A DNA stretch of 64,000 bases from positions 11,348,501-11,412,500 of the forward strand of contig NC_059544.1 in NCBI RefSeq assembly GCF_905220415.1, written 5' to 3'. The notes under the pieces were generated by a model. It did not search any database and was not told the DNA's origin. It was given only the letters and a program-made list of their open reading frames with translations. Positions 1 through 12,509 of this stretch are shown here, piece after piece (the first letter of the stretch is position 1; every line of letters starts with the position of its first letter). Made by a program: the position numbers and the translations under genes. Origin of the DNA: Colias croceus. Taxonomy: Eukaryota; Arthropoda; Insecta; Lepidoptera; Pieridae.

Positions 1-2030
1 TATGGGCAAATTTAGAGATAACTTATTAATTTATTGTCATTTCCATAAAGCTATGTGTGCTGTCTCGATTTCGCCGCTGCGCTGCACTGTACGTACACGG
101 TGCTTCTGTGTCGGTGTTATGTTACCAGATATTGAAAATTTTCCCAAATTTTTCCCCGACTATGGAAGAAAGAGGGTTATGTTTTTCGAGTGTATCTATG
201 TATAATATTTCTTTGGCACGCCCTGCAGTATAAACCGCTGAACCGATTTTGATTTATGAGGTGACATTGCAATCATCTGAATTATTATGGTAGTGGTGTT
301 AGTGACGTTCTACATAAATTAGCTGTCAGGGTTTAATTTTAATTTTAATATAAATATTTGTATATGATAATTTTTTATAATATTGTAAAAATTCTTTTGT
401 TACATAAACGATAAATTTTTAATTAAATAAATTACATAAAATAAAATGTTTCAAAATTACAATGATTACCTATATTATTTTTTATTTTCAAAATATATGA
501 ATGCGGATAGCGGTAGTTTTTAGTCTAGAACACGGGACATTTTATTTTTAGAAAGAAAGAAGGAAGAAACCATTTATTCCAATACACACAAACACACAAC
601 AATAGCATTGTAAATTATGAATAATAGGTAATCATAAGGAAAACATTAATTTATGTATGGTTGCTTGCGCTAAAAAAGGAAGCCACTCAGGATACCTGAG
701 GCATAATACCTTAACACTGATTTTCAGTGACACCTTACGACATCCACATTGTCAGCTGCTTTACTGGATAATAAATAAATATAATTCCTGAATAATAATA
801 ATTTTGTCATATCCATCACGGAGTTCAAATGAATTAAATCGCGGGCGAAAACGACTCTGACACTTTTAAGCTATATAAAAGTAACAAAAAAAAAGTATTA
901 TGCTTATTAAAATTATCTTATAATGATCATGAACCTTTATTGCACTATACAAATAATCACATTCACGATCGAAAAATCCAACAGCACTACCTCGAAGATC
1001 TTTTAACCATTTCACGGTTTTACACATAAAAATGGCAAATTCATTTTCAAAATACTGGCAGCATACGTTGAAGTTTTGTATTCCTTCGTAATTCGTATAT
1101 GTAAAATTATTATTTGTATACAAAATTAAATAAGCCAAATAATCTACAGAGAACCTGTAAAACGATGTTTTTATCTTTTTGTTTGTTTTCGGGAACAAAT
1201 TTTACAGCGTTTTAATATCTTAAGACAGCATTTTTTTACTAAAATAGCAAACCCCTTTTGACGTATTGCATGACACTATAATCGCTATAGCACTGGCGGA
1301 GGTTCGTATTCGTTTTTGATTTCGTATTTTCTTTGACAAGGGCGATGGATGATTGTCATGCTCCATCTGCCCGTTATTTTGTAATTGTTAGTCGGTAGAA
1401 TCCTATTTTATTTGATCGGGTTGTTACGACTAGCTCGTTCGATGACAATATCAGGGGATTCCCCTGTTAGTTTTGCCGTGCTACCAACTTGCGTGTAGCG
1501 CAGTGCAAGCAGTACAACAAAACTTTTGGTGTAGCCAGCGCTCAATTGTAGAAACGTGATAAAATTTTAAATTATTGTTGTGAAAAAATTTGATGTGTAA
1601 AATATTTTGATACCAACGTTTCTCGTGGTAGGCACGTGTATTTTTTTACGGTACGTGTATTATAAATTGATATTTTTTTACGGTCAGACAGGTATTAGAC
1701 CGCGGGGCCCCCCGAGTCGCGGGGCCCGTAGCATTTGCTACTCTTGCTACGTGGCTAATCCGGCACTGCTCTAGAGCCTAGAGGGGAAACTTCTCCACAT
1801 TCTATTCAGCGCTACAGTTACTGAGATTTGCATATTATAATGAGATTATAGATTAACTGAAAATGCGTAGTCTGTGTTTTCTGTTTTTATAATCGTTACT
1901 TTTTTGAAAATGCGGGTAGTCTGTGTTTTCTGTTTTTATCATCGTTATGTTTTTGTGAATAGGTATACGTTTGATTAATTTATTTAAGTATTTGTAATTT
2001 TTCAAAATCTAGGTTTTAATATTTATTTCA
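1..2030. other. intergenic region upstream of the LRR gene
   Basis: No convincing coding exon is seen; the short ORFs here lack family resemblance and have AT-rich, low-complexity composition. It holds a probable antisense LINE 3' end near 540-790 (pyrimidine/purine tail plus a unique-looking block), a GC-rich self-complementary stretch at about 1700-1735, and a 47-bp tandem duplication at 1858-1954. The promoter and any 5' untranslated exon of the LRR gene should lie in the last few hundred bases. Confidence 0.6.
1858..1954. repeat. 47-bp tandem duplication
   Basis: Two imperfect copies of a unit beginning tgaaaatgcg, starting at 1858 and 1905. The second copy carries a 2-bp insertion (gcgggtag versus gcgtag) and a few substitutions. 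It lies about 80 bp upstream of the LRR reading frame. Confidence 0.85.
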
Positions 2031-3308
2031 ATGTTTTTAGAGGAATATGTGAGTGCACAAGAAAAGAGTAAAAAACCAATCCGAGAGAAATCCATAATGC
2101 AAAACACATCTCCGATGCCAATGTCACCAGAGAAAATAGAATCTCCCGTGGTATTCCTGAGTGATAACCAAGACCTGGAAATCGTGTGCATCTGCGCCGT
2201 GTGTGACACTGCTGGCCGCCTCATAGAGTTGCTCTTCCAACGAACAACTATTCCTAGACTCCTCCTCAAAGTTGTTACTCTGTGCATACCATATCAACCC
2301 TATCTTAATAAAATATCAATACGGTTGAGCACGATCGACGGTTATACCCTACATGAGATCACCAATTGTCTTCCACAATCGCACATCACAGAAATATGCC
2401 TCAATGATTCTCCAGTACTGCAACGCAACTACTATTTGCTACTCGAATATCAAACCCAATTGAAATGTTTGAGTCTCGATAGATGTGAACTAGAGGATGA
2501 TGATTGTGCTGCAATTGCTGCTAAGTTGGTGTATCCCCTTCCAGCGTCGAGAACTCTGTGCGTTTTATCTCTAGTTTCTAATTCTATATCGGATGGGGGC
2601 GCCTCAGCATTAGCAACGATGCTTCGAAGTAATCGGCAGCTACGTTTCCTCAATCTATCTGGAAATCACATAACGAATACGGGAGCGTTAGCCATCTTTC
2701 ATAGTCTTATGGAATTCTCAATGACATACGAAGAGATTATATCGAAACGAATGCGAAACATACAGTATATAAAGCTGCAGAAGGAAGTTTACACGAAATG
2801 TTACAATGAATTGATCAATACGTTCCATAACCGCAAGTCGATCGATGAGCGCAGTACGGGACGAAAGAAAATCATGCCAGCCCCCGCCAAAGCGCCACGC
2901 ACTGCGCTCGTTAGCTCCCGACCGAGCCAGGTGGATAACGTCGCCTTAAAAGCCGAGATGATGACTCTCGACCTGATCGGCGCATATAACGATCCGTTTT
3001 GTGATAGGGATACCGTACATAAGAATGAGTACCTATACTCGATCGGTAACATGAGCCTTTCGTATCTGAATTTGTCCCATAACTATCTAGAGCAGCCGAG
3101 CATAAAGAAATTGGTGGAGGTGATGCGGTATCAGTCAAATCGAGCGAAGAAGCCGCAGCCGGGTTTGGTGCGTGTTGTGATAGAAGGAAACCCACTGCCG
3201 CTGAGCAGCCGTGAACTAGACGCGCTGCAGGACCTGGCGGACGCAGCGGGCGCCAACCGACTCGGGGGGATCAACAAAAGTGAGAAATTCAGGGGGAAGT
3301 TGAGATAG
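2031..3308 (+). CDS. leucine-rich repeat protein, LRRC71-like
   Basis: A single uninterrupted frame of 425 codons. Seen directly: leucine-rich repeats of the ribonuclease-inhibitor type (LxxLxLxxNxIxDxGaxAL) at about residues 180-230, where N-G-I-T-like turns follow SLVSNSISDGGASAL and FLNLSGNHITNTGAL. A linker rich in K, R and P follows, then one more repeat near residues 340-355 (LSYLNLSHNYL). There is no signal peptide or membrane segment. Overall plan resembles LRRC71, an LRR protein of poorly known function; that name is inference. The frame's first ATG sits inside a sequence that also reads as a splice acceptor (tttttag at 2034-2040), so an upstream exon may supply the true start. Poly(A) signals aataaa occur at 3400 and near 3435. 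It converges with the WD40 gene. Confidence 0.7.
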   Translation: MFLEEYVSAQEKSKKPIREKSIMQNTSPMPMSPEKIESPVVFLSDNQDLEIVCICAVCDTAGRLIELLFQRTTIPRLLLKVVTLCIPYQPYLNKISIRLSTIDGYTLHEITNCLPQSHITEICLNDSPVLQRNYYLLLEYQTQLKCLSLDRCELEDDDCAAIAAKLVYPLPASRTLCVLSLVSNSISDGGASALATMLRSNRQLRFLNLSGNHITNTGALAIFHSLMEFSMTYEEIISKRMRNIQYIKLQKEVYTKCYNELINTFHNRKSIDERSTGRKKIMPAPAKAPRTALVSSRPSQVDNVALKAEMMTLDLIGAYNDPFCDRDTVHKNEYLYSIGNMSLSYLNLSHNYLEQPSIKKLVEVMRYQSNRAKKPQPGLVRVVIEGNPLPLSSRELDALQDLADAAGANRLGGINKSEKFRGKLR

Positions 3309-3853
3309 CTTTTATAGGCATTTTAATGTAATTTAGATTTATGATACGTTTTAAGAATTTCATATTTAGTTTACCTAAGTTTTAGATATAATTATTAGTA
3401 ATAAAATGTATGTAGTTTTAGAAAAATATTATAAAATAAATGAAACAAGATTTAATTTGAAACTTTTATTTTAACAAGTAATATTATAACAAAGCTTTGA
3501 AATAAGCACCCTTAGAAGGATAGTTTTGCTGCATACGACAACACAATGATTAAGCTGCATATGTTAGCAATAAGATCCAAAGCAAGCATAGTATATTAAA
3601 GCCACTATATCTAGTAAAAATACATAAACTAAGCGTGACGTACACAGAGCCCTAAAATTATTGAAGCGAATTTATGCAATTATTTCTATACATAAGCTGG
3701 ATGACGCGTGGAAGTCAAATGGATAATTCCTTACAGCATGGTTGAATGCTCTAAGGATAATTCAGTCATTTCATTAGAAGCCTTGATTGAAATACGTACG
3801 AGCCGCCGCACCGGCTGCGTTAATTAAATCGCACGTGCGTTTTCACATTTGCG
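3309..3853. other. convergent 3' untranslated/intergenic region
   Basis: Between the stop of the LRR gene (+) and the stop of the WDY-like gene (-). AATAAA signals for the plus gene lie at 3400-3440. A reverse-strand AATAAA (tttatt at 3465-3470) could end the minus transcript, so the two 3' untranslated regions may end within a few tens of bases of each other. Confidence 0.6.
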
Positions 3854-3959
3854 TTAAGAGGACGTGTGCGACTCGAAGTGCGGACGGCGCGTGTTGGTGC
3901 GGCGCAGGCGCGTGGCACGAACTAGCTCGGGCGTAGCGGGCCGCCGCACCGGCTGCGTT
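3802..3959. repeat. 20-bp direct repeat shared by 3' UTR and last WDY exon
   Basis: The sequence gccgccgcaccggctgcgtt occurs identically at 3802-3821 and 3940-3959. The second copy is coding in the terminal exon of the WD40 gene on the minus strand; the first lies in its 3' untranslated region. This looks like a local duplication of coding sequence. Confidence 0.85.
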
Positions 3960-6900
3960 GACGCCATGCGTAGGTGCGTGTATAGCGGGATCTGAGCGTT
4001 ACAGATTAAAATAATTACATATTATAACATAAAAATTGACAAAACAACAAAATCGATGGTACAAATAAAATTAAAAACTAACAATTCTTTAAATTCTTCT
4101 GTTCAGTTGACTCCTATAAAACAAAAATAAAAAATCTCAATGGGTTTATCCTTACTGTGGGCAGTGAATCATCAAGCACAATAGCAGTAGGCTGCTCTGG
4201 TCTTGGCGGCAAGTTGAAATATCGACCGAGTAGAGGTTGCGGCGGCGGTGCGCCGAACGTGCGCGTGCGCAGCTCCGTCTCAGTGATGTCACGCAGCTTG
4301 TCCACTTCCACTTGTCCAGGCACGTAACGGGACACGTAGCCACTGCGCCACACCTAAATGATCAAAATATTTGTAACAAAAACATAACATCATGTGTACA
4401 TTATAGAGCTATAGGTTAGGATATTCAATAAGTAAACAAGTGCAGACCTTGAATGTGGTGAAGCTAGCGACTTTGCGCACATCAGGTGGGAAGCGTGGCA
4501 CGTCGAGTGACCACGGCACAAAGCTGCCCAGCGTGCCCACGTACTCGCCCGACAGACGCCACGCACGCACGCTGTAGTCTGATGAGCCGCTGGTACACAC
4601 ACACATTATATTAGCAATTATTTCAATGTACAGCGATTATTAAAAGTTATTGGCTGGAGCTGCTGCTGCATGAGTCAGACTCATGAGTAAAAAATTACCG
4701 TGAATCCTGAAAAGAGTAAATGAAGTAATCGTGATATAAAGGTAAACTATGAACAAATCGTTTTTATTCAACTTACAGCAACATACACTTTATAGTTTAA
4801 GTCTGAAATAAAAACCAGTTTGGTATTTCACGTATTTTTATGTAACTTCTCATTTTACCGACCGAAAATAAATTGTCGTTATATATATGATACAGGGGCC
4901 GTAGACAAAGTAACAATTAAAAACCGGCCAAGTGCGAGTCGGGCTCGCGCACAAAGGGTTCCGTAGCAGCAAATATAATAAACTTATTATGTCAATTTAT
5001 ACACCTGGTGAATGGAGCCTAAACTCTCCCGATATTTTGCCTTGTACTTTTATGTATGAATATTAATATTAATGGCGTATTGCTTGAATAAGCTAATATT
5101 TCTCGTAAAAAGTACCTACATTATAAAGATTTTATATCATCGCGGATTTTTAAAGGTGTACAATACTGTAGTATATTTTTTGATCTATCTTATAAGGTTC
5201 AGCCATCGTTTTCAGTGTAAGCACAATAACTTAACCAAAATTACAGTTAAATCAACCTATCTCAAAAACTATAAGAGATACTTTGATCAAACCAAAAATC
5301 GTTGAAAGAGTTAATTAGCATGCATCACCTCTATTTTTTTTAGAATTTTATACCCCGTAGTTATAAAAATAGAGGGGGGGGGACATACTTTTTACGACTT
5401 TGAGAGCTGATATCTCAAAAACCGTTCACTTTAAGAAAAATGTTTTTTAGAAAACTTTATATCATTTTAAAAGACCTTTCCATTGATACCCCACACGGGT
5501 ATGTACATCGAAAAAAAAAATTTCATCCCTCAGTTACATGTATGGGGGGCCCCACCCCCAATTCTTTTTTTTACTATTTAGTGTCATATTTTTGTAGCGG
5601 TTCATACAACACATATTCCCATCAAATTTCATCACTGTAGTACTTATAGTTTCCGAGTAAATCGGCTGTGACAGACGGACAGACGGACAGACGGACAGAC
5701 GGACATGACGAAACTATAAGGGTTCCGTTTTTGCCATTTTGGCTACGGAACCCTAAAAACGATAACGAAGTTAGAAAAGGAAAAATGTATGGGATGGACA
5801 TTAGATAGACCACGTGATCTAACGCGGCGTATGTCAATCCCATACATTTTTGCGATTTCTAACTTCGTTATCGTTTTGTAATTGTTACTTTGTCTAAGGC
5901 CCCTGGTTACCTAAACAGCAGCTCAAGGTGGTCGACATAAGCGAGAGCGGTGACGCAGCGCAGGTGCGCGCGCGCGGAGCTCAGCAGCAGCGGCAGCGGC
6001 TGGTCGCGCACGCTGCGCTTGGCGCGCCCCTCCACGCGGTCGCGCCACAGGAACGGGAACTTGAGCCGCAGCTGTGGCATGCTCACGTGCTCCTGCGCAA
6101 CGACCAACGAAAATAAGATATGAAATTATAGAATTTATATTATCTTGGTTATACAAATTTATGAAAACTTATGCAAATTGGTGTATGACGATTTAAAAAA
6201 AATATTATTGAAAATGAGCCGTACGCGTATTATTTCTTTAATGAAATCAAAAGTGGAATATATAGATAAAAGATAAACAGTTCTGTATAATATGTATTGA
6301 TGCAAATAAAGAATATTTGAATTTGAATAACCTACCTTTTCGAGCGTTAGATAGTTCGTCATGAGCCAAATTTTTATGTATCCCACAGTAGTCCCAGTGA
6401 ACAGGTAATTATTATCAACGTCGGTGGCGAAGGCAGACACGTAGTCCCCAGCGGTGTGGATGCCCTGGAACGCGCCCTGGATACCGCCAGCGGGGTGGTC
6501 TGACCAGCACTGGATTTGTCCATTTTCCAGGGACACCATTAGCGATGCTGGAAAAAATAATTAAATGTGAATAATATGAAGCTAATAAATTATCCAATGG
6601 TTTTATTCATTTAATGATTTTCCTACGATCCTTTCCTAAAATCACACAAGAATGGATGGCAAAAAAAAATTAAGCCATCCAGCCAAAAAAATCTTGGAGC
6701 ATGTAGAATTTATAGAAGAAGTGTCTATTGTATTTGAATTTTCAAATACATGTTTTATAAAGTAGGCTTACTCACCAACACGCATATGACACGGACGCGT
6801 CTGCAGGAAGATCATGGCATGTACGGCGAGCTGGCGCATGCGCTGTGCGCGCGCGGGCAGGCTCACCGTGGACACACGCCGTGCGCGTGCCTTCTCCATT

Positions 6901-9900
6901 GCGGACGCTGCGTCGATTAGAGACTCGCGCGCACCACCCATGCTGTACATACAATAGAATAAACTTCAATAGGCAGAAATAAAAAATTTGTTCTGAATTT
7001 CTTTAAAGTGATCTTGTTGATGTTTCCACAACTTAAAAAATTCATTCATTCTAACATCAACAGATAGAGTCAACCTCTCTGTAAAATTTGATGTGTGTTT
7101 TGAAAATGTCAATAGTTAGGAGTAGATAAAAATTAAAATTTATTTTTATCACGCAATTACAATGATAATGGTTACCTAGGGCGGCGCAGCATGGAGGAGC
7201 CGCGATGCGCGCTGCTTCCCGCGGTGGCAGCGTGCGGCGACGCGGCGCGCTTACTGTACTGCATCTTTATGCGCAGCATTGGCTCCGTACACGAGAAGCG
7301 TCTACGGAATCAACCAAAACATTATTACTTAATGAATATTACATATTAATGGGTCTGTTGTTGTATGTTGTCTTGTAAAGCGTTGCGTTGATATGCATTG
7401 AATTGCGCTACGTCGCGTTGCGTTGCGTGTCATGTTGTGATGTGTTCTGTTGTAAGTGGTTGTGTGTTACCTATTGTGTTTTATTTAATGATAGTTTTAT
7501 GCAATTAGAAATTAAAGACTCGAGTTACCAAACGCGATTTATTAATTTAGGCAGACTGTCTCTAGCACAGCACAACACTTCCATCTAAATACACCCAACC
7601 ACTCACCGATAAGGCTGGCCAGTCTCCAGCTTCCAGAATATCAGCTCCGAATTATAGGACGACGTGGCGAGCGTGATGGGGTGGCGTGCGGCGGCGGCGA
7701 GCACGTCGTCCGTGTGCCGCGTCTCCCACGCCTTGCCCGTGCGCGTCGTGCCGCCCTCCTCGAACTCCGTCACGTGCCGGTTCCAGCCGACCGCCATTAT
7801 GCTGTGATATTATGTATGAGGGACAATGAATACGTGGATAGAGGAGCCTTGTCAAACTTTAAATTTAAAGCAAACTTAATTAAAAAAAATAGTACCAAAG
7901 TTGCTATCAATTACGACTAACACTGTTAATGAAAGATAAAATGATGAGTTAATAAAAGCTAATGAAAGATAAAATGGCAACACACCGGCCTTCCACCCAA
8001 AAGCAGTTGGTGACCTCGCACATGTGTTCTATTGTCATCTCCTTCAAGCACACTCCCGTGTTGAAATTCCACACCTTAATTGGTTTGAAAGTTTTATTTT
8101 TTTACTCATACAGTTTAATTTAACCACAAGTTTACCAATACAAGTAATATAACTACAGTAAATGTGATATATATAAATAGAAATAGAAATATAACCCTGA
8201 GCGTGCCGTTCCTGGCGCCGGTGAGCAGCAGCTGGTGCGCGGGATCGAAGCACGCGGCCGTGATCTCCACCGGAATCAGCTCGCCGTGCAGCAGCCGCAC
8301 ATGCGCATCGCGGATCAACACGTTGCGCTTACCTGACAGGCAAAGTGCACAGCATAATATGAGAATTTTTGCCAGATGTCATGACTGATATCTTCTTTGT
8401 TCATTCTTACCCCTTGTTATTTCCTTCCAGAATTCACGTTTTAGTATCCCATAAGTATGTTTTTTCATAAATAAGAATAACTTGTGTTGCTCCAGTACTT
8501 ACCAGTGACGGGATCCCAATTAATAATGATACTATCCATGCCACACGTAATGATGACCTTGAACAGCGGATTATAGAGTATCTTGGCGACGGCCCGCGAG
8601 TGCGTGAAGCCGTCCGTGTGGTGCGGGTTGATCTGCTCGTCCAGCACTAGCACCGCGATCTTGACGGCCGCGAGGATCAGCTCACGGGTCGCCGGGTTAT
8701 ACACGGTCGATATGGGAGTGCGCTCGCCGATTTGGGCCGGGATATCGATGTAACTCTACGGGATTGTGGATACTTGCAGAGCGTGGCTTATGTTGTTATT
8801 ATTACGAAGCCTCTATTAGACTTGGCATAAATATTAATGTAATTTTTAATTATTTCAATGATATTTACAGTTTTATATGTGTTTTTCCTATCTGTTTTAT
8901 CTTCTTATTTAACCATGAAGAGAAGAACAAATTTTTCCCTCCAAAAATACCAGTTTGTATTAATTGTATTAAAAATGAAAACTGCACCTACTTGTATGCA
9001 GCACTGGCCGTGTATATCCCACGCCTTGATGACGCGGTCGCGTGCGAGCGAGTAGACCCGGGCGGGGCCCTGCAGCGCGAGCGCGAGCACGGCCGCGTGG
9101 TGGCCGTGCAGCGTGGCGCTCGGCGCGCGCGGCACGAACGGGTTCCACACGCGCACTACGCAGTCAGGCCCGCCCGTCACTAGCACGTGCGCTTCCTCAT
9201 CGAACGCGAAGCATTGGATGCCCTATTATTGAAAAAATCTACGAATTTTTTTAAAACCAAAAAATTAAAGCAACAAATACGCTCTCACTGACTAAGTAGG
9301 TGAAATATAAAGTTATTAAAAATTTGTCACTAACCTTATCCACACGGAACATGTTGTGCGTCTTGGAACCCGCGAGGTCGCACATGAGCAGCGAGTCGGG
9401 GCAGGTTGCGCACGACACGATGCAGTGCAGCGACGCGTAGTACGACACCTGCCGCACCCACTCCGTGTGCACGCGCCGCAGCTCCGTCAGCCGCAGCTCG
9501 GGGAGCAGGTGCGGCTGGAACAGTGTCTTGTTGCACTAACTGCTTGAAACATTTCCAAATAAATGTATTCAATACCATATGGAAAACCTATTCAATATTC
9601 AAACATAATATGTCCCAATGCCCGATCGGCAGAACTAAAAGCTTTGTCAGATTGATAGAAAAATTTATTCTGCCATTAAAACATCTCTCACTATTTCTGG
9701 GTACCTTCTTTTGCAGATCCACATGGCGCAACTGCAGCAGCGCGCGGCCGGGCTGGTTGCGGAAGGGCCCGCGCTGCACGGGCGAGAACTGCAGCACGCG
9801 GATATTGCCGCCCACGTCGCCGCAGATCAGCGTGCACTTCTCCGACGGGTCTTTGTGGAAGTGGTAGTACATCGTGCATATCTGTCAATCATACAATTAT

Positions 9901-11636
9901 TGTCAATTTGGAAAATTTGATTGTGCAACCACGGGACACTGCAGCTACTATGGCTTAAAATAAATTATAAATTACTGAAAAATGACGGTAAAACGCTACG
10001 CTATAGCGCTATAACGCAGCGTCAAGTATGCGTTCTATCCATAGAAATCTAAATAACAAGTCCCGTTATTTAGATTTCTATTATTCTATCCGATAAAGCC
10101 TATTAACATTTTAATAGAAGACGAGCTAAGAGAGATCGCACGCACTTTTTTTAACAATTGATAATTAGAAAAATATTCAAAACAGTGGGAAAATATGTAC
10201 TTACCATTATATTTATAAGTGTTTGAAACTCTTACCATATACTCCCAACTAGTGATGACAATCTTCAAAGTAAATGTCTTGGCAGTGCAGTCATAGAAAC
10301 GTAGGTCTCTCTCCGTAGAACTCGTCACAATGATGTTCACATCAGGCATACACACCATATCGGTTACCCAGGTTGAGCGAACCTTTAGATGAGCTGTTTC
10401 ATCGTACAATTAATAATTTAATAAAATATGTTTTGCGCTATTTAGTGAATCAATGGACATTTTCTATTCAAAAAAAAAACTTAAAGTCAATTACTTCTTG
10501 ATACTTTGCTTACACATTCGCTCAGAAATTCGCCCCGCCAATCGTACGAATGTGTAAAATGTTCGTTATGACAAACAAAGATTATGACCAAAAAGTCTTA
10601 AAAAACTTTTAAAATTAATGTACTAACGGCTCGAAGAGAAAGCAGTTCGTAAGAGTGTCATATCGAGCGACCACCAGTTGATCATACCGTCTCTGCTGGC
10701 TGTTATGTAGTTACCCGTCAACATGTCCGTTGTTCGATCCTTTAATATGTTATCATTTTCATACGTTTTATTTATTTATTGATTTATGTATCTATTTGTG
10801 TGTACAATTATATCTGAATTTACTGTGAGATACAATAAAAAAGAAAGGTATGTACTATTTCGGTGATAAAACCACGCGACAGTAGTATCCAACTTTCACA
10901 AATTATTAGACATCTGCCAATAGCTTATTGAAATCACCTTAGGAAATCACATACAAAATCATGTGCAAGCTAAAATGATTAAAACAGACACCAATAAAAA
11001 ACCTGAATAATTGAAAAATTATCGCCCTCGTATACAGGAATATCCGTTATTATACGAACTGGATGAAATTGCTACGATTCAAGCACAAATATGGAACCTT
11101 CGCAACGTCTGGACAAAAGCATATCCTCGATATAGGATGGCGATGCTGCGAGCGCATCACCGTAGGAAGACCCATGATGGGCAGTTGTAATGACGCTCTC
11201 TCGTTTTCTGGATCATTGAGGAAGTAGCCAAGCAGTAAATGTGATACTAACTCATCCCAGTCTATTTCGCCCTCACGCGACGTATTGATCTAAAAATATA
11301 AGAGCCAATCTAACATTTATACCTACTATTATTGATTGTGGATATTGATAATAATTTCATGGTAATGATAACTCATACTTTTAGAAATAGGATATTAAAT
11401 TCATCATCATCATACTCCACATTAAGCAATGTGCGCAATAAATTTCTAAATTCATTTGGTAACATTTTATTCCTATATGCTTCTTGGAATGCATCTTTAA
11501 TTTTGAGCATATCTGCCGTTGTACATCTTTCGTGAAGAGGGGCATTCTTCCACCTAGTGCGAGTAAGGGCAGCAGTACTGACTTCTGATTTGGATGATAT
11601 GGACATAATTGATTTTACTTCGACGTCGTTCGCCAT
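3854..11636 (-). CDS. WDY: WD40 protein of the WDY/WDR64 family (EF-hand-like N-terminus)
   Basis: Eighteen exons give about 1055 residues with every junction in phase: 11379-11636, 11098-11289, 10628-10739, 10236-10393, 9705-9881, 9335-9535, 8992-9222, 8503-8755, 8196-8332, 7986-8074, 7607-7801, 7176-7301, 6776-6942, 6336-6547, 5911-6092, 4448-4589, 4156-4353, 3854-3991. Exons 1-2 carry a degenerate EF-hand loop (NTSREGEIDWDE). The rest is WD40 repeats, seen as DGMINWWSL, TSSTERDLRFYD, DCVVRVWNP, NGTLRVWNF, NSELIFWKL, VGYIKIWLM and SDYSVRAW, and a basic tail. Similar in length and order to 'WD repeat-containing protein on Y chromosome', which in flies is expressed in testis; function is otherwise little known. 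Weak points are the donor GTTCCA after exon 2 and the acceptor of exon 6. Exon 15 to 16 is interrupted by nested transposons. Shares an upstream region with mRpS21. Confidence 0.85.
4893..5905. mobile_element. MITE with CAGGGGCC ends, split by a second repeat
   Basis: The ends are CAGGGGCCgTAGACAAAG at 4893 and the complement ending CTTTGTCTAaGGCCCCTG at 5905. An inner palindrome (cgataacgaagttagaaa / tttctaacttcgttatcg, 5759-5871) shows the original element was a short hairpin-type MITE. A second repeat at about 4921-5757 splits its left arm. It lies wholly in an intron of the WD40 gene, and its right end stops 5 bp from the splice donor of exon 15. Confidence 0.75.
4921..5757 (+). repeat. 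lepidopteran dispersed repeat ('ccggccaagtgcgagtcgg' family)
   Basis: It starts aaccggccaagtgcgagtcg, contains the typical agggttccgtagca block, and ends with a gacggaca tandem tract (5674-5705) followed by ctatagggttccgt-like and ggctacggaaccct sequence. I recognise this as a common interspersed retroelement-type repeat of Lepidoptera, but cannot assign a superfamily from the sequence alone. It has no coding capacity here. Confidence 0.75.
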
Positions 11637-12103
11637 ATTTAATTAATCTAAAGTAAATAACTGTAGAAAATTACAATATTTTTAAAATAAATAAAAATCT
11701 TTAAATTATTGATTGTAATGAAATTCTTGTCAACTTTTTATTGTCAAATTACAATTTTTTTAAAGTATACGATAATATGAGACAATATCTAGCAAGTCAA
11801 GTCTATGTGTGAGTCTATGATATTATGCGTGCGGTGTCTTTCACAATGTCTTTCCTGCTGGCGTACAATTAGAGGATCAATGTAGAACGGGGCGTCGTAA
11901 ATATACGAAAATTTAAATTAAGGCCTGATGGGCTTAAAAGACTTGTATCTAATACAGAAGATTTTATAAAAAAATACATAATTGTCAATTAGTGTCAAAT
12001 CTTCACTTCACATGACATTGACAGGAGACACTTCGAAAATACGAAATTATAAAATAACCTATTTTGGTTAAAATATAATAAATAAATAGTTTTATTCTAT
12101 AAA
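11637..12103. promoter_or_regulatory. head-to-head upstream region of WDY and mRpS21
   Basis: 467 bp separate the two divergent start codons. No TATA box or clear motif is evident on either side, and no repeat is recognised. The short distance suggests the two promoters share it, which is inference. Confidence 0.45.
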
Positions 12104-12509
12104 ATGCGATTAACATTGAAACTATTAGGCAACCATCATCCATCTTTCATAGCTCGTACAGTATTCGTTAAAAACAACGATGTAGACAGCGCTTGCAGGC
12201 TCCTGAACAGAATTTTGGGTAAAGAGGGAATCCTGGAGCAATACAGGCTTACAAGATATTATGAGAAACCATTTCAGGTACAGTTTTACTTAGAAGAACA
12301 TGTTAAACCATAATGAGACTGTTTACATTTATACAAATACGAAATTTGGTTTTCTATTCAAATAATAAATATATTTTTATTATATTTCACAGGTAAGGCG
12401 AAGAGTGAACCATGAAAGGTGTAAAGCCTTATACAACGAGGACATGGCGAGGAAAATCGAGTTTGTGCTACGAAAGAACAGACATGAACCATATCCAGGA
12501 TGTCATTAA
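12104..12509 (+). CDS. mRpS21: mitochondrial small ribosomal subunit protein bS21m
   Basis: Two exons, 12104-12277 and 12393-12509, joined in phase 0 (CAG|GTACAG donor, TTTCACAG acceptor), give 96 residues. The sequence starts MRLTLKLL, has the N-terminal FIARTVFVKNNDVDSACRLLNRI block typical of S21, and continues RRRVNHERCKALYNEDMARKIEF into a basic helix. Length is close to the fly protein. It is a structural component of the mitochondrial ribosome. No separate cleavable targeting peptide is seen, as is usual for this family. An AATAAA lies at about 12553. Identification rests on whole-protein resemblance. Confidence 0.92.

Noticed and set aside
866..1198. 110-codon open frame on the minus strand
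   Set aside because: No ATG-context, domain or splice support; composition matches surrounding AT-rich intergenic DNA.
4114..4160. Reading WDY exon 17 through to TAA at 4114 as the C-terminus
   Set aside because: A good donor GTAAGG at 4155 joins in phase to a 3854-3991 exon with a protein-like basic end, so the read-through tail is more likely intron.
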